From positions 1,798,001 through 1,862,000 of the forward strand of contig NC_017219.1 of assembly GCF_000269965.1 (NCBI RefSeq): a stretch of DNA of 64,000 nt, written 5' to 3'. A program made the translations under genes and the position numbers. Source of the stretch: Bifidobacterium longum subsp. infantis ATCC 15697 = JCM 1222 = DSM 20088 (GTDB lineage: Bacteria; Actinomycetota; Actinomycetes; Actinomycetales; Bifidobacteriaceae). Below the pieces are notes generated by a model that saw nothing but the letters and a program-made list of their open reading frames with translations, did no database searches and was not told the origin of the DNA. The number at the start of each line of letters is the position of its first letter. The stretch's first letter is position 1. Positions 41,642 through 50,903 of the stretch are shown piece by piece.

Positions 41642-43024
41642 TCACACTCCTTTTCTCTTTTTCCTGCTGTCATATCCAACCAAACCTGCTGCAATCAGAG
41701 CCGTAAGGATGTCTGCGGTGGGACCTGCGTACAGAATCCCGTCCATTCCCCAGATACCCGAGAAAATATGGATGAGCGGTACCATCAGCAGAAGTGGCCG
41801 GAGGATGGAAAGCAGCATCGCTTTCACTGCCTGTCCGGCTGCCAGATAATACTGGGCTGACACCACCTGAAATCCAGTAAACGCCAGTCCGGACGGAAAA
41901 ATGCGCATACACTTGATACCAAATGCCATAGATGCTGGCTCATTCATCCCAAAAATCTGCAGAATCTCCGCCGGGAATAACTCACAGATAAGCCAGCCAA
42001 TCACAGAAACCACCGTAGCTGCGCCAACCGCCTTTTTATAGGTTTCTTTGACCCGGTGTTCGAAACCAGCGCCTTTGTTAAATCCGATGATGGGCTGCAT
42101 CCCAAGTGCAATCCCCACACAGATAGAAACCACTACAGAACTGATCCGAAGCACAATCCCAAGACTGCTAAGTGCCGCTTCGCTGCCAACGCCTGCCATT
42201 TCACAGCTCACCACCGCTTTGTTCAGTTCAATCTGCAGAATTGCTGCCGCCACCTGAATCATGCAGGATGGAAGCCCAAACGCAAATATCTGACCGCAGA
42301 TGGGTAATGTAGGGCAGATATTTTTTTTTCTTAGCCGGATATGCCCTTTCTTTAAAAAGTAAACCAACAGTATGACCGCGGACATGATCTGCGAGGTTAC
42401 GGTAGCGATTGCTGCACCTTTCACTCCCCAGTTAAAAACAAATATATAGATTGGATCCAAAACCAGGTTGATTACCGCTCCGACCAGGAAGCATCCCATA
42501 GCCAGGATGGGGCTGCCACACGCTCTGGCCATACTGGACAGGGCAATAGCTGCCATACTAAAGGGTGCCCCAAGTAAAATGATGGGGGCATAATCCAGCA
42601 CATAGGACAGTGAGCCCTGCGCCCCCTTTGTAGCCCCAAAAGCTAGTGCCAGCGGTTTCAGGAAAGTAAGGCATATAACGGTGAACAGAATACCTATGGC
42701 AACAGACAGAGTGAATACCGTTCCAAGGGTTTTTTCGGCTTCTGCTTCTTTTCCTGCCCCTAAGTTCATGGACGTATAGACACTGCCGCCAATCCCCAGC
42801 AGGGTGGCGATGGATAAAAGAATCGTGACGAAAGGAAAAGTAACCGTGGTTGCAGCAATGCCAAGATATCCCACCCCACGCCCAATGAATATCTGGTCTA
42901 CGATGTTGTAAAGTGCATCCACCAGCATGGATAAGACAGATGGGATTGCAAATTTTATGAGCAGCCTGCCGAGAGGTTCGGCTGCAAGAGGGTTTCCCCT
43001 CACTGTTTTAATAGTCTTGTCCAT
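41642..43024 (-). CDS. MATE-family multidrug efflux pump
   Basis: A 460-residue, 12-TM MATE transporter. Seen: LLIKFAIPSVLSMLVDALYNIVDQIFIGRGVG at the start, GIGGSVYTSMNLGAGKE, ARACGSPILAMGCFLVGAVINLVLDPIYIF in the first half, the matching GIALGMQPIIGFNKGAG in the second half, and a short basic end KKRKGV. It exports cationic drugs using Na+ or H+ gradients in characterised relatives. AAGGAG precedes the ATG. It is in an operon with the UvrA-like gene; the AraC-type regulator encoded close by may control both. Confidence 0.9.
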   Translation of the reverse strand: MDKTIKTVRGNPLAAEPLGRLLIKFAIPSVLSMLVDALYNIVDQIFIGRGVGYLGIAATTVTFPFVTILLSIATLLGIGGSVYTSMNLGAGKEAEAEKTLGTVFTLSVAIGILFTVICLTFLKPLALAFGATKGAQGSLSYVLDYAPIILLGAPFSMAAIALSSMARACGSPILAMGCFLVGAVINLVLDPIYIFVFNWGVKGAAIATVTSQIMSAVILLVYFLKKGHIRLRKKNICPTLPICGQIFAFGLPSCMIQVAAAILQIELNKAVVSCEMAGVGSEAALSSLGIVLRISSVVVSICVGIALGMQPIIGFNKGAGFEHRVKETYKKAVGAATVVSVIGWLICELFPAEILQIFGMNEPASMAFGIKCMRIFPSGLAFTGFQVVSAQYYLAAGQAVKAMLLSILRPLLLMVPLIHIFSGIWGMDGILYAGPTADILTALIAAGLVGYDSRKKRKGV

Positions 43025-43048
43025 CTCTTTTTCTCCTTTGGTTTTTCA

Positions 43049-43348
43049 TCATTTACGCTGGATTAGCGTATCAAAGGAGCGCAAATCATTCATGATACTT
43101 TTTGCGGTTTTTTCATCCGAAGGCCTGACGGCAAACCATGCCTCCTGAATCGGCGTCTCCATGCCCCCGCCTTCTATAGGGTATACCTCGATATCCGGCA
43201 GCTCTGCATAAAAAAGGCCTGATGATGGCAGAACTTCTAAATGCAGATACCGGAACATATTATCGGAAGTCACATGGCAGCATGGATCTGCTGTTACCAT
43301 GCACCAGGTGGCTTCAGATATCCGAAACTCTTCCATTCCTGGGGGCAT
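43049..43348 (-). pseudogene. GyrI-like effector-binding domain fragment
   Basis: Reads PPGMEEFRISEATWCMVTAD, FRYLHLEVLPSSGLFYAELP then DIEVYPIEGGGMETPIQEAWFAVRP, the C-terminal half of a GyrI-like/AraC effector-binding domain (the D-IEVYP...AWF-V pattern). The earlier half and any DNA-binding domain are missing. ATG 43348 and 43399 are in frame but lack ribosome sites. It is upstream of the MATE gene on the same strand and was probably part of its regulator. Confidence 0.6.
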
Positions 43349-43411
43349 TGCTTGGTTTAAATAGAACTGATATAATGTGGATAGGAAAACTGTGAACATC
43401 TGGGAGGCAAT

Positions 43412-43654
43412 ATGAAGAATTTATCGGAATTACCTAACATAGGAAACGCTGTAGCTAATCAATTAAAACAAGTTGGTATTTTAGATGAAGACGATTTGAA
43501 ATCCATAGGAGCAGAACAAGCATGGTTGAAAATACAGCAAATTGATAAAACAGCGTGTATCAATAAACTCTACGCATTAGAGGGTGCAATCTTAGGCATA
43601 AAAAAAAACTTTGTTGCCAAACGAAAGAAAAGAAGCATTAAGAGAATTTTATAA
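43412..43654 (+). CDS. TfoX C-terminal-domain protein
   Basis: An 80-residue protein: NLSELPNIGNAVANQLKQVG with the helix-hairpin-helix, ILDEDDLKSIGAEQAWLKIQ, then INKLYALEGAILGIKKNFV, and a basic end KRKKRSIKRIL. This is the TfoX_C domain alone, without the N-terminal TfoX domain, as found in many Firmicutes stand-alone proteins. GGGAGG precedes the ATG. The strong A+T bias is in line with the MATE/UvrA-like block. Function unknown; TfoX itself promotes competence gene expression in Gammaproteobacteria. Confidence 0.85.
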   Translation: MKNLSELPNIGNAVANQLKQVGILDEDDLKSIGAEQAWLKIQQIDKTACINKLYALEGAILGIKKNFVAKRKKRSIKRIL

Positions 43655-43696
43655 CAGATATAAAAAGTAATAGTAAAAACGGATGGAGGTGCCTGT

Positions 43697-44557
43697 TTGA
43701 AACGATATCCCCCTTTAGAAAGGGCCATTACCTATATCGAAGCACATCTAAATGAATATATCGGTCTGAATGAAGTATCAAGAGAAACCGGCTACTCCTA
43801 CTACTACATGACCCGCCTGTTTTCTTCTGTTTTAGGTGAATCCGTGGGACACTATATCAACCGTCGGAGGCTTTACAATGCGTCCGAAAAACTGATTCAT
43901 TCCGACCAGAAGGTCATTGATATTGCACTTGACTGTGGTTATGAATCGTCAGAGGCGTTCAGCAGGGCCTTTAAAGCTGTTTTTGGATACAGTCCTGTAG
44001 CTTACCGGAAAGCCGGACTTGATTTGGTGATAAAAGCAAAAAAAGAACTGGCGCCGGAAGATGTGTGCCATATTGCCAATCATATTTCACACGCTCCCAA
44101 GATCATCCTGCTAGGTGAGACAGAAGTAGCTGGGCTTCGGGGGACTACTTCCCTGTCCGACAATCAGCTGCCCGGACTGTGGGAACAGTTCCATGGTCTT
44201 AACAAAGATTTTTTCACCACATCTGCGGGATATGGCATCTGTGAAACGCAGAAGACGGCTTATACAAAAGACGGCGACGCGTTATATTCCGTCATGATCG
44301 GCGGTCCGGTGAAGGATTTTGATTGCCTGCCGCTGGAACTGGCAAAAAAGACGCTGCGTGCAGGAAGATACGCTGTTTTCACCCACCGGGGCACACTTGG
44401 AAACTTATATAAAACATATCAGTATATCTTCGGAACATGGTTGCAGACCACTAGGGAAGAACTGGATGACAGGGAAGATTTTGAAGTTTATGAGCATGAA
44501 ATTCTATCCTTTGATGATCCAGATAATGAAGTTAAAATTTTTATTCCTATCAAATGA
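43697..44557 (+). CDS. AraC-family regulator with GyrI-like ligand domain
   Basis: A 286-residue regulator of the Rob/SoxS-like type. Residues 8-105 form the two-HTH AraC domain (YIGLNEVSRETGYSYYYMTRLF, KVIDIALDCGYESSEAFSRAFKAVFGYSPVAYRK). Residues 125-286 are a GyrI-like effector-binding domain (RAGRYAVFTHRGTLGNLYKTYQYIFGTW, FEVYEHE). The start is TTG 43697 with GGAGG 7 bp upstream. Such proteins sense hydrophobic drugs and activate efflux genes, so it probably regulates the divergent MATE/UvrA-like operon (inference). Its base composition is low-GC. Confidence 0.9.
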   Translation: MKRYPPLERAITYIEAHLNEYIGLNEVSRETGYSYYYMTRLFSSVLGESVGHYINRRRLYNASEKLIHSDQKVIDIALDCGYESSEAFSRAFKAVFGYSPVAYRKAGLDLVIKAKKELAPEDVCHIANHISHAPKIILLGETEVAGLRGTTSLSDNQLPGLWEQFHGLNKDFFTTSAGYGICETQKTAYTKDGDALYSVMIGGPVKDFDCLPLELAKKTLRAGRYAVFTHRGTLGNLYKTYQYIFGTWLQTTREELDDREDFEVYEHEILSFDDPDNEVKIFIPIK

Positions 44558-44612
44558 CAGGACACCATTTTGCGCACGGGCGCTGACGGTGTTTTACATA
44601 TCACCGGGTATT

Positions 44613-44706
44613 TAGGGTGTGTTTACACTATCTAGGTTTTGTGTGATAATTATCGTATGTGTACGCCAGATATCACACAAAACCTAGATAATGTAAACAC
44701 ACCCTA
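44613..44706. repeat. Long near-perfect inverted repeat (MITE or fused IS ends)
   Basis: Two 36-bp arms (44613-44648 and 44671-44706) pair with one mismatch around a 22-nt spacer. The outer ends read TAGGGTGTGTTTACA, similar in kind to terminal repeats of IS256-type elements. It lies 32 bp from the ychF stop, at the edge of the accessory DNA, and could also end transcription from both sides. Confidence 0.75.
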
Positions 44707-44737
44707 GAATTCCCAGATTTTCAGCACTACCAAACGG

Positions 44738-45838
44738 TCACTTCTTAGACGTTGGGGAGAACTTGAACTCCACAATATCTCCGTCGGCCATGACGTAGTC
44801 GCGGCCTTCCTGACGGAGCTTGCCTTCCTCCTTGATCTTGGCCATGGAGCCGTCGGCGGCCACGAAATCGTCGTAGGAGACGATGTCAGCCTTGATGAAG
44901 CCCTTTTCGAAGTCGGTGTGAATCACGCCGGCGGCCTGCGGGGCGGTCCAGCCCTTGTGGATCTGCCAAGCGCGCACTTCCTTGACGCCTGCGGTCAGGA
45001 AGGTCTGCAAGCCGAGGATGTCGAAGCCGACGCGGGCCAACTGGTCAAGACCGGACTCACTCAAGCCAGCGTCGGCCAGCATTTCGCGGGCGTCCGCCTC
45101 GTCGAGCTCGGTCAGGTCTGCCTCGAACTGAGCGTTGAGGAACACGGCCGGAGCCGGGGCCACGGATGCGGCGAGCTTTGCCTGCAGGTTCTTGTTGGCC
45201 AGCTCGTTGTCGTCCACGTTGAACACGTAGATGAACGGCTTGGCGGTCATCAGATGCAGGTCGTAGACGGAATCCTTGTCGAAGCGGCCTTCGCGTGCGG
45301 CCTTGTCGAGCGTCTCGCCGGCTTCAAGGATGGTCTTTGCCTGCTTGACAGCGTCCATGTAGGCCGGCTCGATCTTCTTGCCGCGCAGATCCTTCTCCAG
45401 CTTGGGCAGCGCGTTTTCGATGGTCTGCAGGTCGGCGAGGATCAGCTCGGTGTTGATGGTGTCGATGTCGTCGGCCGGATCCACCTTGCCGTTGACGTGG
45501 ACGATGTCGTCGTCCTCGAAGGCGCGCACGACCTCGCAAATCGCGTCCGCCTCGCGGATGTTGGCCAGGAACTTGTTGCCCAGGCCTTCGCCCTCGGAGG
45601 CGCCCTTGACGATGCCGGCGATGTCTACGAAGGTCACCGTGGCGGGCACGACCTTTTCGGTGTGGACCAGCTTGGCCAGTACCGGCAGGCGCTTGTCCGG
45701 CAACGGTACGATGCCAGTGTTCGGTTCGATGGTGGCGAACGGGTAGTTTTCAGCCAGCACGTTGTTGCGGGTCAGTGCGTTGAACATGGTGGACTTGCCG
45801 ACGTTGGGCAGTCCGACGATTCCGATAGTAAGAGACAT
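44738..45838 (-). CDS. ychF: Redox-regulated ATPase YchF (Obg-like GTPase family)
   Basis: A 366-residue ribosome-associated P-loop ATPase. Seen: [15 protein letters not shown] at the start, [31 protein letters not shown], the NxxE nucleotide-specificity region as [11 protein letters not shown], a helical insertion, and a TGS domain with [30 protein letters not shown]. Its last residues (DIVEFKF then SPTSKK) differ from the FxFN(V/I) ending usual in the family; two better-fitting ends lie inside the accessory DNA downstream. ATG 45838 is the start fitting the family. Confidence 0.95.
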   Translation of the reverse strand: MSLTIGIVGLPNVGKSTMFNALTRNNVLAENYPFATIEPNTGIVPLPDKRLPVLAKLVHTEKVVPATVTFVDIAGIVKGASEGEGLGNKFLANIREADAICEVVRAFEDDDIVHVNGKVDPADDIDTINTELILADLQTIENALPKLEKDLRGKKIEPAYMDAVKQAKTILEAGETLDKAAREGRFDKDSVYDLHLMTAKPFIYVFNVDDNELANKNLQAKLAASVAPAPAVFLNAQFEADLTELDEADAREMLADAGLSESGLDQLARVGFDILGLQTFLTAGVKEVRAWQIHKGWTAPQAAGVIHTDFEKGFIKADIVSYDDFVAADGSMAKIKEEGKLRQEGRDYVMADGDIVEFKFSPTSKK

Positions 45839-45971
45839 GATTCCAAGTCTAGGGAGAAGCTGGACACCTTGAACCTGCATGTGGTGAACCGGCCATATGC
45901 AAAGGCCTCCGAGCATACGGTTCGAAGGCTTTGACTGTGATATGCGAATATACGCGAACTCTGATTGGCAG

Positions 45972-46793
45972 TCAGCCGACGATGGCGTCTACGGCGTCGA
46001 TGACCGAGCCGCGGAACCCGTCCTTTTCAAGCTGGGCGACGCCCTTGATGGTGGTACCACCGGGCGAGCAGACGGCGTCCTTCATGGCACCGGGATGGGT
46101 TTCAGTGGCCATGTAGAGCGCGCCGACACCTTCGACCATCTTGGCGGCGAGCCGGTAGGCGGTGGCTCGCTGCAGACCGTACTGCACGCCGGCGTCGCCC
46201 AAGGCCTCGATGTACATGTCAGTGAAGGCGGGCGCACAGCCAGCCACCACCATGGCGATGTTCATATGCGCGGTGTCCACGCGCTCGATGAGGCTGATGG
46301 GGCCGAATAGCTGCTCGAAGGTTTCGGTTTCGTCGTCGGTCAGGGTGTTGACGGATTCGGTGACGAGCACGCCCTTGCCCACGGCCATCGGAGTGTTCGG
46401 AATGGTGCACTGGATATGGATGTCCGGGGAGTCGACGGATTCGCCGTCTTCGGTGGCGAACAGGTCCTGGTACTTCTTGAGATTCCAGCCGGCGGCGATG
46501 GAGACGACGATCTTGCCCGGCCTGGCAAGTTCGTCGGCCAGCGGCTTGACGACGGCGGCGATCTGGTAGGGCTTGATGGCGATGATGACCACGTCGGCGG
46601 CCGTCACCACTTCCAGCGCATTGCGCAACGGGCGCACGCCAAGTTCGGCGGTGGTCTTCTCAAGCTTGTCGTAGTGGGCGGCACAGGCGACCATCTGGCC
46701 GCCGGTGACCACGCCCGCGTCGACGACGCCTTGGGCGATGGCCTGGGCCATGTTGCCATATCCGATAAAACCGATGGTGAGGTTCTGAGTCAT
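45972..46793 (-). CDS. proC: Pyrroline-5-carboxylate reductase ProC
   Basis: A 273-residue NAD(P)-dependent enzyme catalysing the last step of proline synthesis. The Rossmann motif is IGFIGYGNMAQAIAQG; VIIAIKPYQIAAVV and IVVSIAAGW follow; the typical CTIPNTPMAVGKGV, VAGCAPAFTDMYIEALGDAGV and HPGAMKDAVCSPGGTTIKGV form the substrate-binding dimer domain. GAAAGGA lies upstream of ATG 46793. It lies downstream of the peptidase gene on the same strand, separated by a hairpin. Confidence 0.95.
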   Translation of the reverse strand: MTQNLTIGFIGYGNMAQAIAQGVVDAGVVTGGQMVACAAHYDKLEKTTAELGVRPLRNALEVVTAADVVIIAIKPYQIAAVVKPLADELARPGKIVVSIAAGWNLKKYQDLFATEDGESVDSPDIHIQCTIPNTPMAVGKGVLVTESVNTLTDDETETFEQLFGPISLIERVDTAHMNIAMVVAGCAPAFTDMYIEALGDAGVQYGLQRATAYRLAAKMVEGVGALYMATETHPGAMKDAVCSPGGTTIKGVAQLEKDGFRGSVIDAVDAIVG

Positions 46794-46820
46794 ACGTTTT
46801 CCTTTCGTGCATGTATACAG

Positions 46821-46842
46821 AGCTCCCTCATCAGAGGGAGCT
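46821..46842. terminator. Hairpin between peptidase and proC genes
   Basis: AGCTCCCTC and GAGGGAGCT form a 9-bp stem around ATCA. The same stem sequence recurs at 51770-51793. It ends the peptidase transcript just before proC. Confidence 0.7.
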
Positions 46843-46854
46843 TGCTTCCTTGAG

Positions 46855-48333
46855 TCAGAACAATGCTTCAAGATCGCCCCGGTTGAGGGCTTCGTCATAG
46901 AGATGCTTGAAGACGAGCGGGCCGTGCAGACCATCATGCTCGAATTCGTTGGTGGTCCAGTAGTGGCTGTTACCCACGCGGCTCAAGGTGTCGAGCTGCA
47001 GGCCGGAATCGACGTACATATCGTCGAAATAGACGGCGGCCTGCAACGGCACCTCATTGCGGGCCAGCTGTTCTTCGTCATAGATCACGCCGAAGTGCGT
47101 GTCTTCCATGAGCAGGTCCATGGCCGGCCTGAACGGGCGTAACGCAGACTCCTGTTCGAACATCCACGGGAACATGGCCTCGCCGGTGAAGTTGAGCGGA
47201 CGCGCAACGGCATCGAATTCGGGCTTGCCATCGCGCACGCGCTGGGCGGCCCAGCGAATGGGCTCGTCAAGCTCGCCGTTGGCGTAGATGAATTCCTGCA
47301 ACGGCCAATACAGCGGGCGCGACGACGTGGCGGCCATCACCTTGGACAGGAATTCGTCGGACAGCGGCGATCCGTCACGCACGGTGCCGTCGCCGTCGAG
47401 GAAGGCGTCGTCGAGAATCCAGTGGACGCGCTCGAAGCTGGGTTTCATGCCGAAGTCACCGCCAAGGCACTGGAACCGTTCGACGGTGAGTGGGTCGCCG
47501 TTCGGCAGCAGCGGGAAGCCGTGGGCGGCCATGCCGGCGATCACGCCAAGTCGATGCTCCACATCGGTACCAGCCATCGGATTCAGTACGGAATCGGTGA
47601 GTTTGCCAACGAATTCGGCGACTTCCGCAGTAGTCGGCAGCTTGTCGGCGATGGCGGCCACGCGCTCCTTGTCCTGTGGGTAGCGCTCGTAGAACTGAGT
47701 CGTCTTGCGCACCATGCGCGGGAAGGTATGCTCGTACACTTCAGCGGCGTCGGCCGGCACGTGCGGGATGCCGCCGGTGGTGAAGCTGGCGATTACGCCG
47801 GCCGGGAACAGGGACAGTGTGGTCAGGGTCAGGAAGCCGCCGTAGCTTTGGCCCATCGTCACCCACTTGCGGCCACCGAATTCGGTCAGGCGCAGATGTT
47901 CGAAGTCACGCACGATGGAATCGGCAAGGAACTTCTTCAGGTAGTCGGCCTGGGCTCGGGCGCCTGCCACGGCATCATCGTCGTGCGCGGCGGCGATGCG
48001 GGCCATGGCGTGCGTGTCCACGCGCGAGGAGCGGCCGGTGCCGCGCTGGTCGGGCAGGATCACCCGGAAGTGCCTGATGGCCTCCTCGATCCATCCGTCG
48101 GAGGTCGGGCTGTTGAGGCGCGGGCCGGCACCGCCGGGACCGCCTTGCAGGAAGATCAGCAGGGGCAGGTCGTCATGCACGTGTTCGGGCGCGGTGACCA
48201 CGCGATAGAACAGTTTGATGGTTTCCCCGTCGAATGCCCGTCCGGGCTCGTGGCCGGTCCAGTCGAGCGGAACATCGATGGAATGGTCCTCTATGGCCAG
48301 TCCGGGCACGTGGTATTTGCTCAGCATTGTCAT
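46855..48333 (-). CDS. Alpha/beta-hydrolase, proline iminopeptidase-like (S33)
   Basis: A 492-residue S33 peptidase-like enzyme. Seen: LIFLQGGPGGAG (the oxyanion-hole HGGPG-type motif), DQRGTGRSSR, the nucleophile elbow MGQSYGGFL with Ser, and a C-terminal YFDDMYVD with HYWTTNEFEHDGL containing the candidate catalytic Asp and His. No signal sequence, so intracellular. S33 enzymes remove N-terminal proline or other residues from peptides; the length and cap are of the larger actinobacterial proline iminopeptidase type. Start ATG 48333, or ATG 48327. Confidence 0.85.
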   Translation of the reverse strand: MTMLSKYHVPGLAIEDHSIDVPLDWTGHEPGRAFDGETIKLFYRVVTAPEHVHDDLPLLIFLQGGPGGAGPRLNSPTSDGWIEEAIRHFRVILPDQRGTGRSSRVDTHAMARIAAAHDDDAVAGARAQADYLKKFLADSIVRDFEHLRLTEFGGRKWVTMGQSYGGFLTLTTLSLFPAGVIASFTTGGIPHVPADAAEVYEHTFPRMVRKTTQFYERYPQDKERVAAIADKLPTTAEVAEFVGKLTDSVLNPMAGTDVEHRLGVIAGMAAHGFPLLPNGDPLTVERFQCLGGDFGMKPSFERVHWILDDAFLDGDGTVRDGSPLSDEFLSKVMAATSSRPLYWPLQEFIYANGELDEPIRWAAQRVRDGKPEFDAVARPLNFTGEAMFPWMFEQESALRPFRPAMDLLMEDTHFGVIYDEEQLARNEVPLQAAVYFDDMYVDSGLQLDTLSRVGNSHYWTTNEFEHDGLHGPLVFKHLYDEALNRGDLEALF

Positions 48334-48423
48334 GGTTCAAGACTCTAGTCCACAAACTCTAGTCCACAAATCCTCCTGAAGAGTGATACCGGTTCGTCTC
48401 CGGACACGCTAGCCTTGTGCGTT

Positions 48424-50820
48424 ATGGAGATGATGGCGCGCGTGAGGGCATGGTGCGCACGGGAGTCGACCCGCACACTGCTATGGGACACGTTGCTCGC
48501 CGCGGCGCTGATCGCCGGTTGCGTGCCGTTCAACGCCTCCACCAACCCTGATGCCGGCATATTGTTTCCCGCAACTCAGGCGTCGATGACGCTGTGGTCG
48601 CTGCCGGTCTTCGTGCCGCTGATGCTGCGCAGGTATCGCCCGGAGCCGGCGGCCTGGCTGTTCGTGGCGCTGACCATCACGCATCTTGTGTTCGGCCCGG
48701 CGATCACGTATTTCGATTTCTACGCCCTGATCATGGTGTATTCGGTGATTCTGTACGGCAATCCCCGACATTCCTGGCGGTTCATCGTCACGGCGTTCGT
48801 CATGGGACTGGTCGCGGCGACGGTCTGGTCGGTGTCTTTCAACGTGGGTCCGCTGTTCGCCGGACCTTCCTCCGGTTCGCGCGTCATCCGCGACGGCTGG
48901 CTGGCCGATGCCATCACGATGCCCGCATGCCCGGCGGTCACCGGCGTCGTGGGGGCAAACGGCGCCGTCAACTGCGGGGCCAAGATGCTCGCTGACTTCG
49001 GCATGGAGGCGGCGTTCATCGAATCGAGCGTGCTGAGCGTCATCATCATGGCCTTGTGGCAGCGAGCGCGCAACGCCACGCTGGCGGCCATGCGCGAGCG
49101 CAACGCCTCCATTGTGGCGAAAGAGGCCGAGGAGACGCGCATCGCGGCGTTGGCCGAACGCGCACGCATCGCCCGTGATATGCATGACGTGGTGGCACAT
49201 ACGCTCTCCACGATTATTGTGCAGTCGGATGGCGGCCGGTATGCGGGTGCGCATGATCTGGCCATCGCCAAGCACACGATGGGTACGATTCGGCATGAGG
49301 CCGAACGCGCGCAGCATGATATGCAGCGTCTGTTCAATGTGTTCGGTGCGAGTGGCAGTGCCGGATATGCCGACATCGATTCGCTGTTTGATGGTCATCT
49401 GGTGGTGTCCCGGCATATGACCGGCAAAGCGCAACCTGACCGGCTGTCCGCCGACGCGGAAACCGCCGTGTTCCGTCTTGTGCAGGAAGCGCTGACCAAT
49501 ACGCGCAAACATGCGGGCGAGGGCGCTAAAGCCACCATCGATGAAATCTGGTCAAACGATGTGCTGTCGATTACCATATCCGATAACGGCCGTGGCGCGG
49601 CGTCTGCAGCAGACGGTCATAAGCCCGGATACGGATTGGTTGGTATGCATGAACGCATTGAGTCGTTGGGTGGCAGCGTGCAGGCCGGCCCAGGGCCGAA
49701 TGGTGGCTTTATTGTGGCGGCTACGATTCCGCTCTCCCCTGCCGCCCCACAGTCTGGCACCGATACGGAGGATCCGGTGCTAACCGTTATCTCGCGTATA
49801 CGAGGATTGATGGATCGGGCGCGCCCCAAAGTACTCGACCAAGGAGATACGCGTGAGTCGAACTGGGTGGGTCGATTTGCGCAGTGGACCGAGCGGCACT
49901 ATCTTCTGATGGACGTTATCGCCACTATCGTGCTGATTGCGCTATTTGATTCCGCCACGTATGGCGATTTGCAAATGATCGGCAATGCCCCGTATTCGCC
50001 GAACCGCGTGCCGACTATAACGCTGACGATTATTATGCTTTCACCTTTGGCGTTCCGCCGCCGCTTCCCAGAGGGCAGCGCGCTGGCGATGGCGGTGCTG
50101 TCTGCTGTGCAACTGTTGTTCTTGCCATCGATCTTGACCATCAATATGTATGCGATGGTATCCGTGTATTCGGCGGTATTGTATGGACGAGAGTCCGCTT
50201 GGCGCTGGGTGAGCGTGGCGCTGGCAGCCGATTCGTGGCTTGCGGGCATCAAGGTGATGGCTGGGTGGAATGGATACAGTCAGCTGTTCCATCTGTTTTT
50301 GCCCGATGGTAGTTCCATGCTCTCAAAATGGAGGCTGGTTTTGTCCGGCTTGCTGCCGGGCGTGGGAATCATGTTGGTCGGTTTTGCCTGCATTGCGATG
50401 GCTCGATGGAGCCGTTCGCGTGGCGCAAACGCTCTGGTGCTGTTGCAACGCGAGGAGGCGCTGCGAGCCGAGCAGGAGCGGCAAAAGGTGCTGGCGGCCA
50501 ACTTAGAGCGCAACCGTATTAGTGCGGCGATGCAAACCGAAGTACTGACCACGCTGGAATCGGTGATCGCGCAGGCTGATGAGGGACTGGTGATGCTCAA
50601 CGCCGAACCTGCGCCTGATAGTATGCAGATTGCAGAGGCTTTTGCCGCGATTGGCGCTCGGGGGCGTGCCGCATTGGCTCGTATGCGTCAGCTGTTGAAA
50701 GTGTTGCGTGAAACCGGGTTCAGCGACGAGACCCATGAGGGTGTGCAGCCGGATATGCAGTTGCGACCGGCGGCTTCGTTGGATAGTCAGATGCAACACG
50801 CGGGAACGTTACCCCGATGA
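48424..50820 (+). CDS. Histidine kinase with a second, degenerate kinase-like half
   Basis: A 798-residue membrane sensor kinase. Half 1: four to five TM helices (residues 20-160, about 195-215), then HisKA_3 dimerisation domain with phospho-acceptor His254 in RIARDMHDVVAHTLS, and an ATPase domain with EALTNTRKHAGEG (N box), ISDNGRGAAS and YGLVGMHERIESLGG. Half 2, after about residue 490, repeats the membrane region (DVIATIVLIALFD, FRRRFPEGSALAMAVLSAVQ) and a helical region NRISAAMQTEVLTTLE in the DHp position but without the His, and has no ATPase domain. Partner regulator gene 83 bp downstream. Confidence 0.9.
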   Translation: MEMMARVRAWCARESTRTLLWDTLLAAALIAGCVPFNASTNPDAGILFPATQASMTLWSLPVFVPLMLRRYRPEPAAWLFVALTITHLVFGPAITYFDFYALIMVYSVILYGNPRHSWRFIVTAFVMGLVAATVWSVSFNVGPLFAGPSSGSRVIRDGWLADAITMPACPAVTGVVGANGAVNCGAKMLADFGMEAAFIESSVLSVIIMALWQRARNATLAAMRERNASIVAKEAEETRIAALAERARIARDMHDVVAHTLSTIIVQSDGGRYAGAHDLAIAKHTMGTIRHEAERAQHDMQRLFNVFGASGSAGYADIDSLFDGHLVVSRHMTGKAQPDRLSADAETAVFRLVQEALTNTRKHAGEGAKATIDEIWSNDVLSITISDNGRGAASAADGHKPGYGLVGMHERIESLGGSVQAGPGPNGGFIVAATIPLSPAAPQSGTDTEDPVLTVISRIRGLMDRARPKVLDQGDTRESNWVGRFAQWTERHYLLMDVIATIVLIALFDSATYGDLQMIGNAPYSPNRVPTITLTIIMLSPLAFRRRFPEGSALAMAVLSAVQLLFLPSILTINMYAMVSVYSAVLYGRESAWRWVSVALAADSWLAGIKVMAGWNGYSQLFHLFLPDGSSMLSKWRLVLSGLLPGVGIMLVGFACIAMARWSRSRGANALVLLQREEALRAEQERQKVLAANLERNRISAAMQTEVLTTLESVIAQADEGLVMLNAEPAPDSMQIAEAFAAIGARGRAALARMRQLLKVLRETGFSDETHEGVQPDMQLRPAASLDSQMQHAGTLPR

Positions 50821-50903
50821 GAGCCTTGCCCAATAAGAACTCAGGGAACAATCAGGGTGTTTATGGAGCGGCGCTCCGATAGGAAACGGATACAGTGGAG
50901 AGC

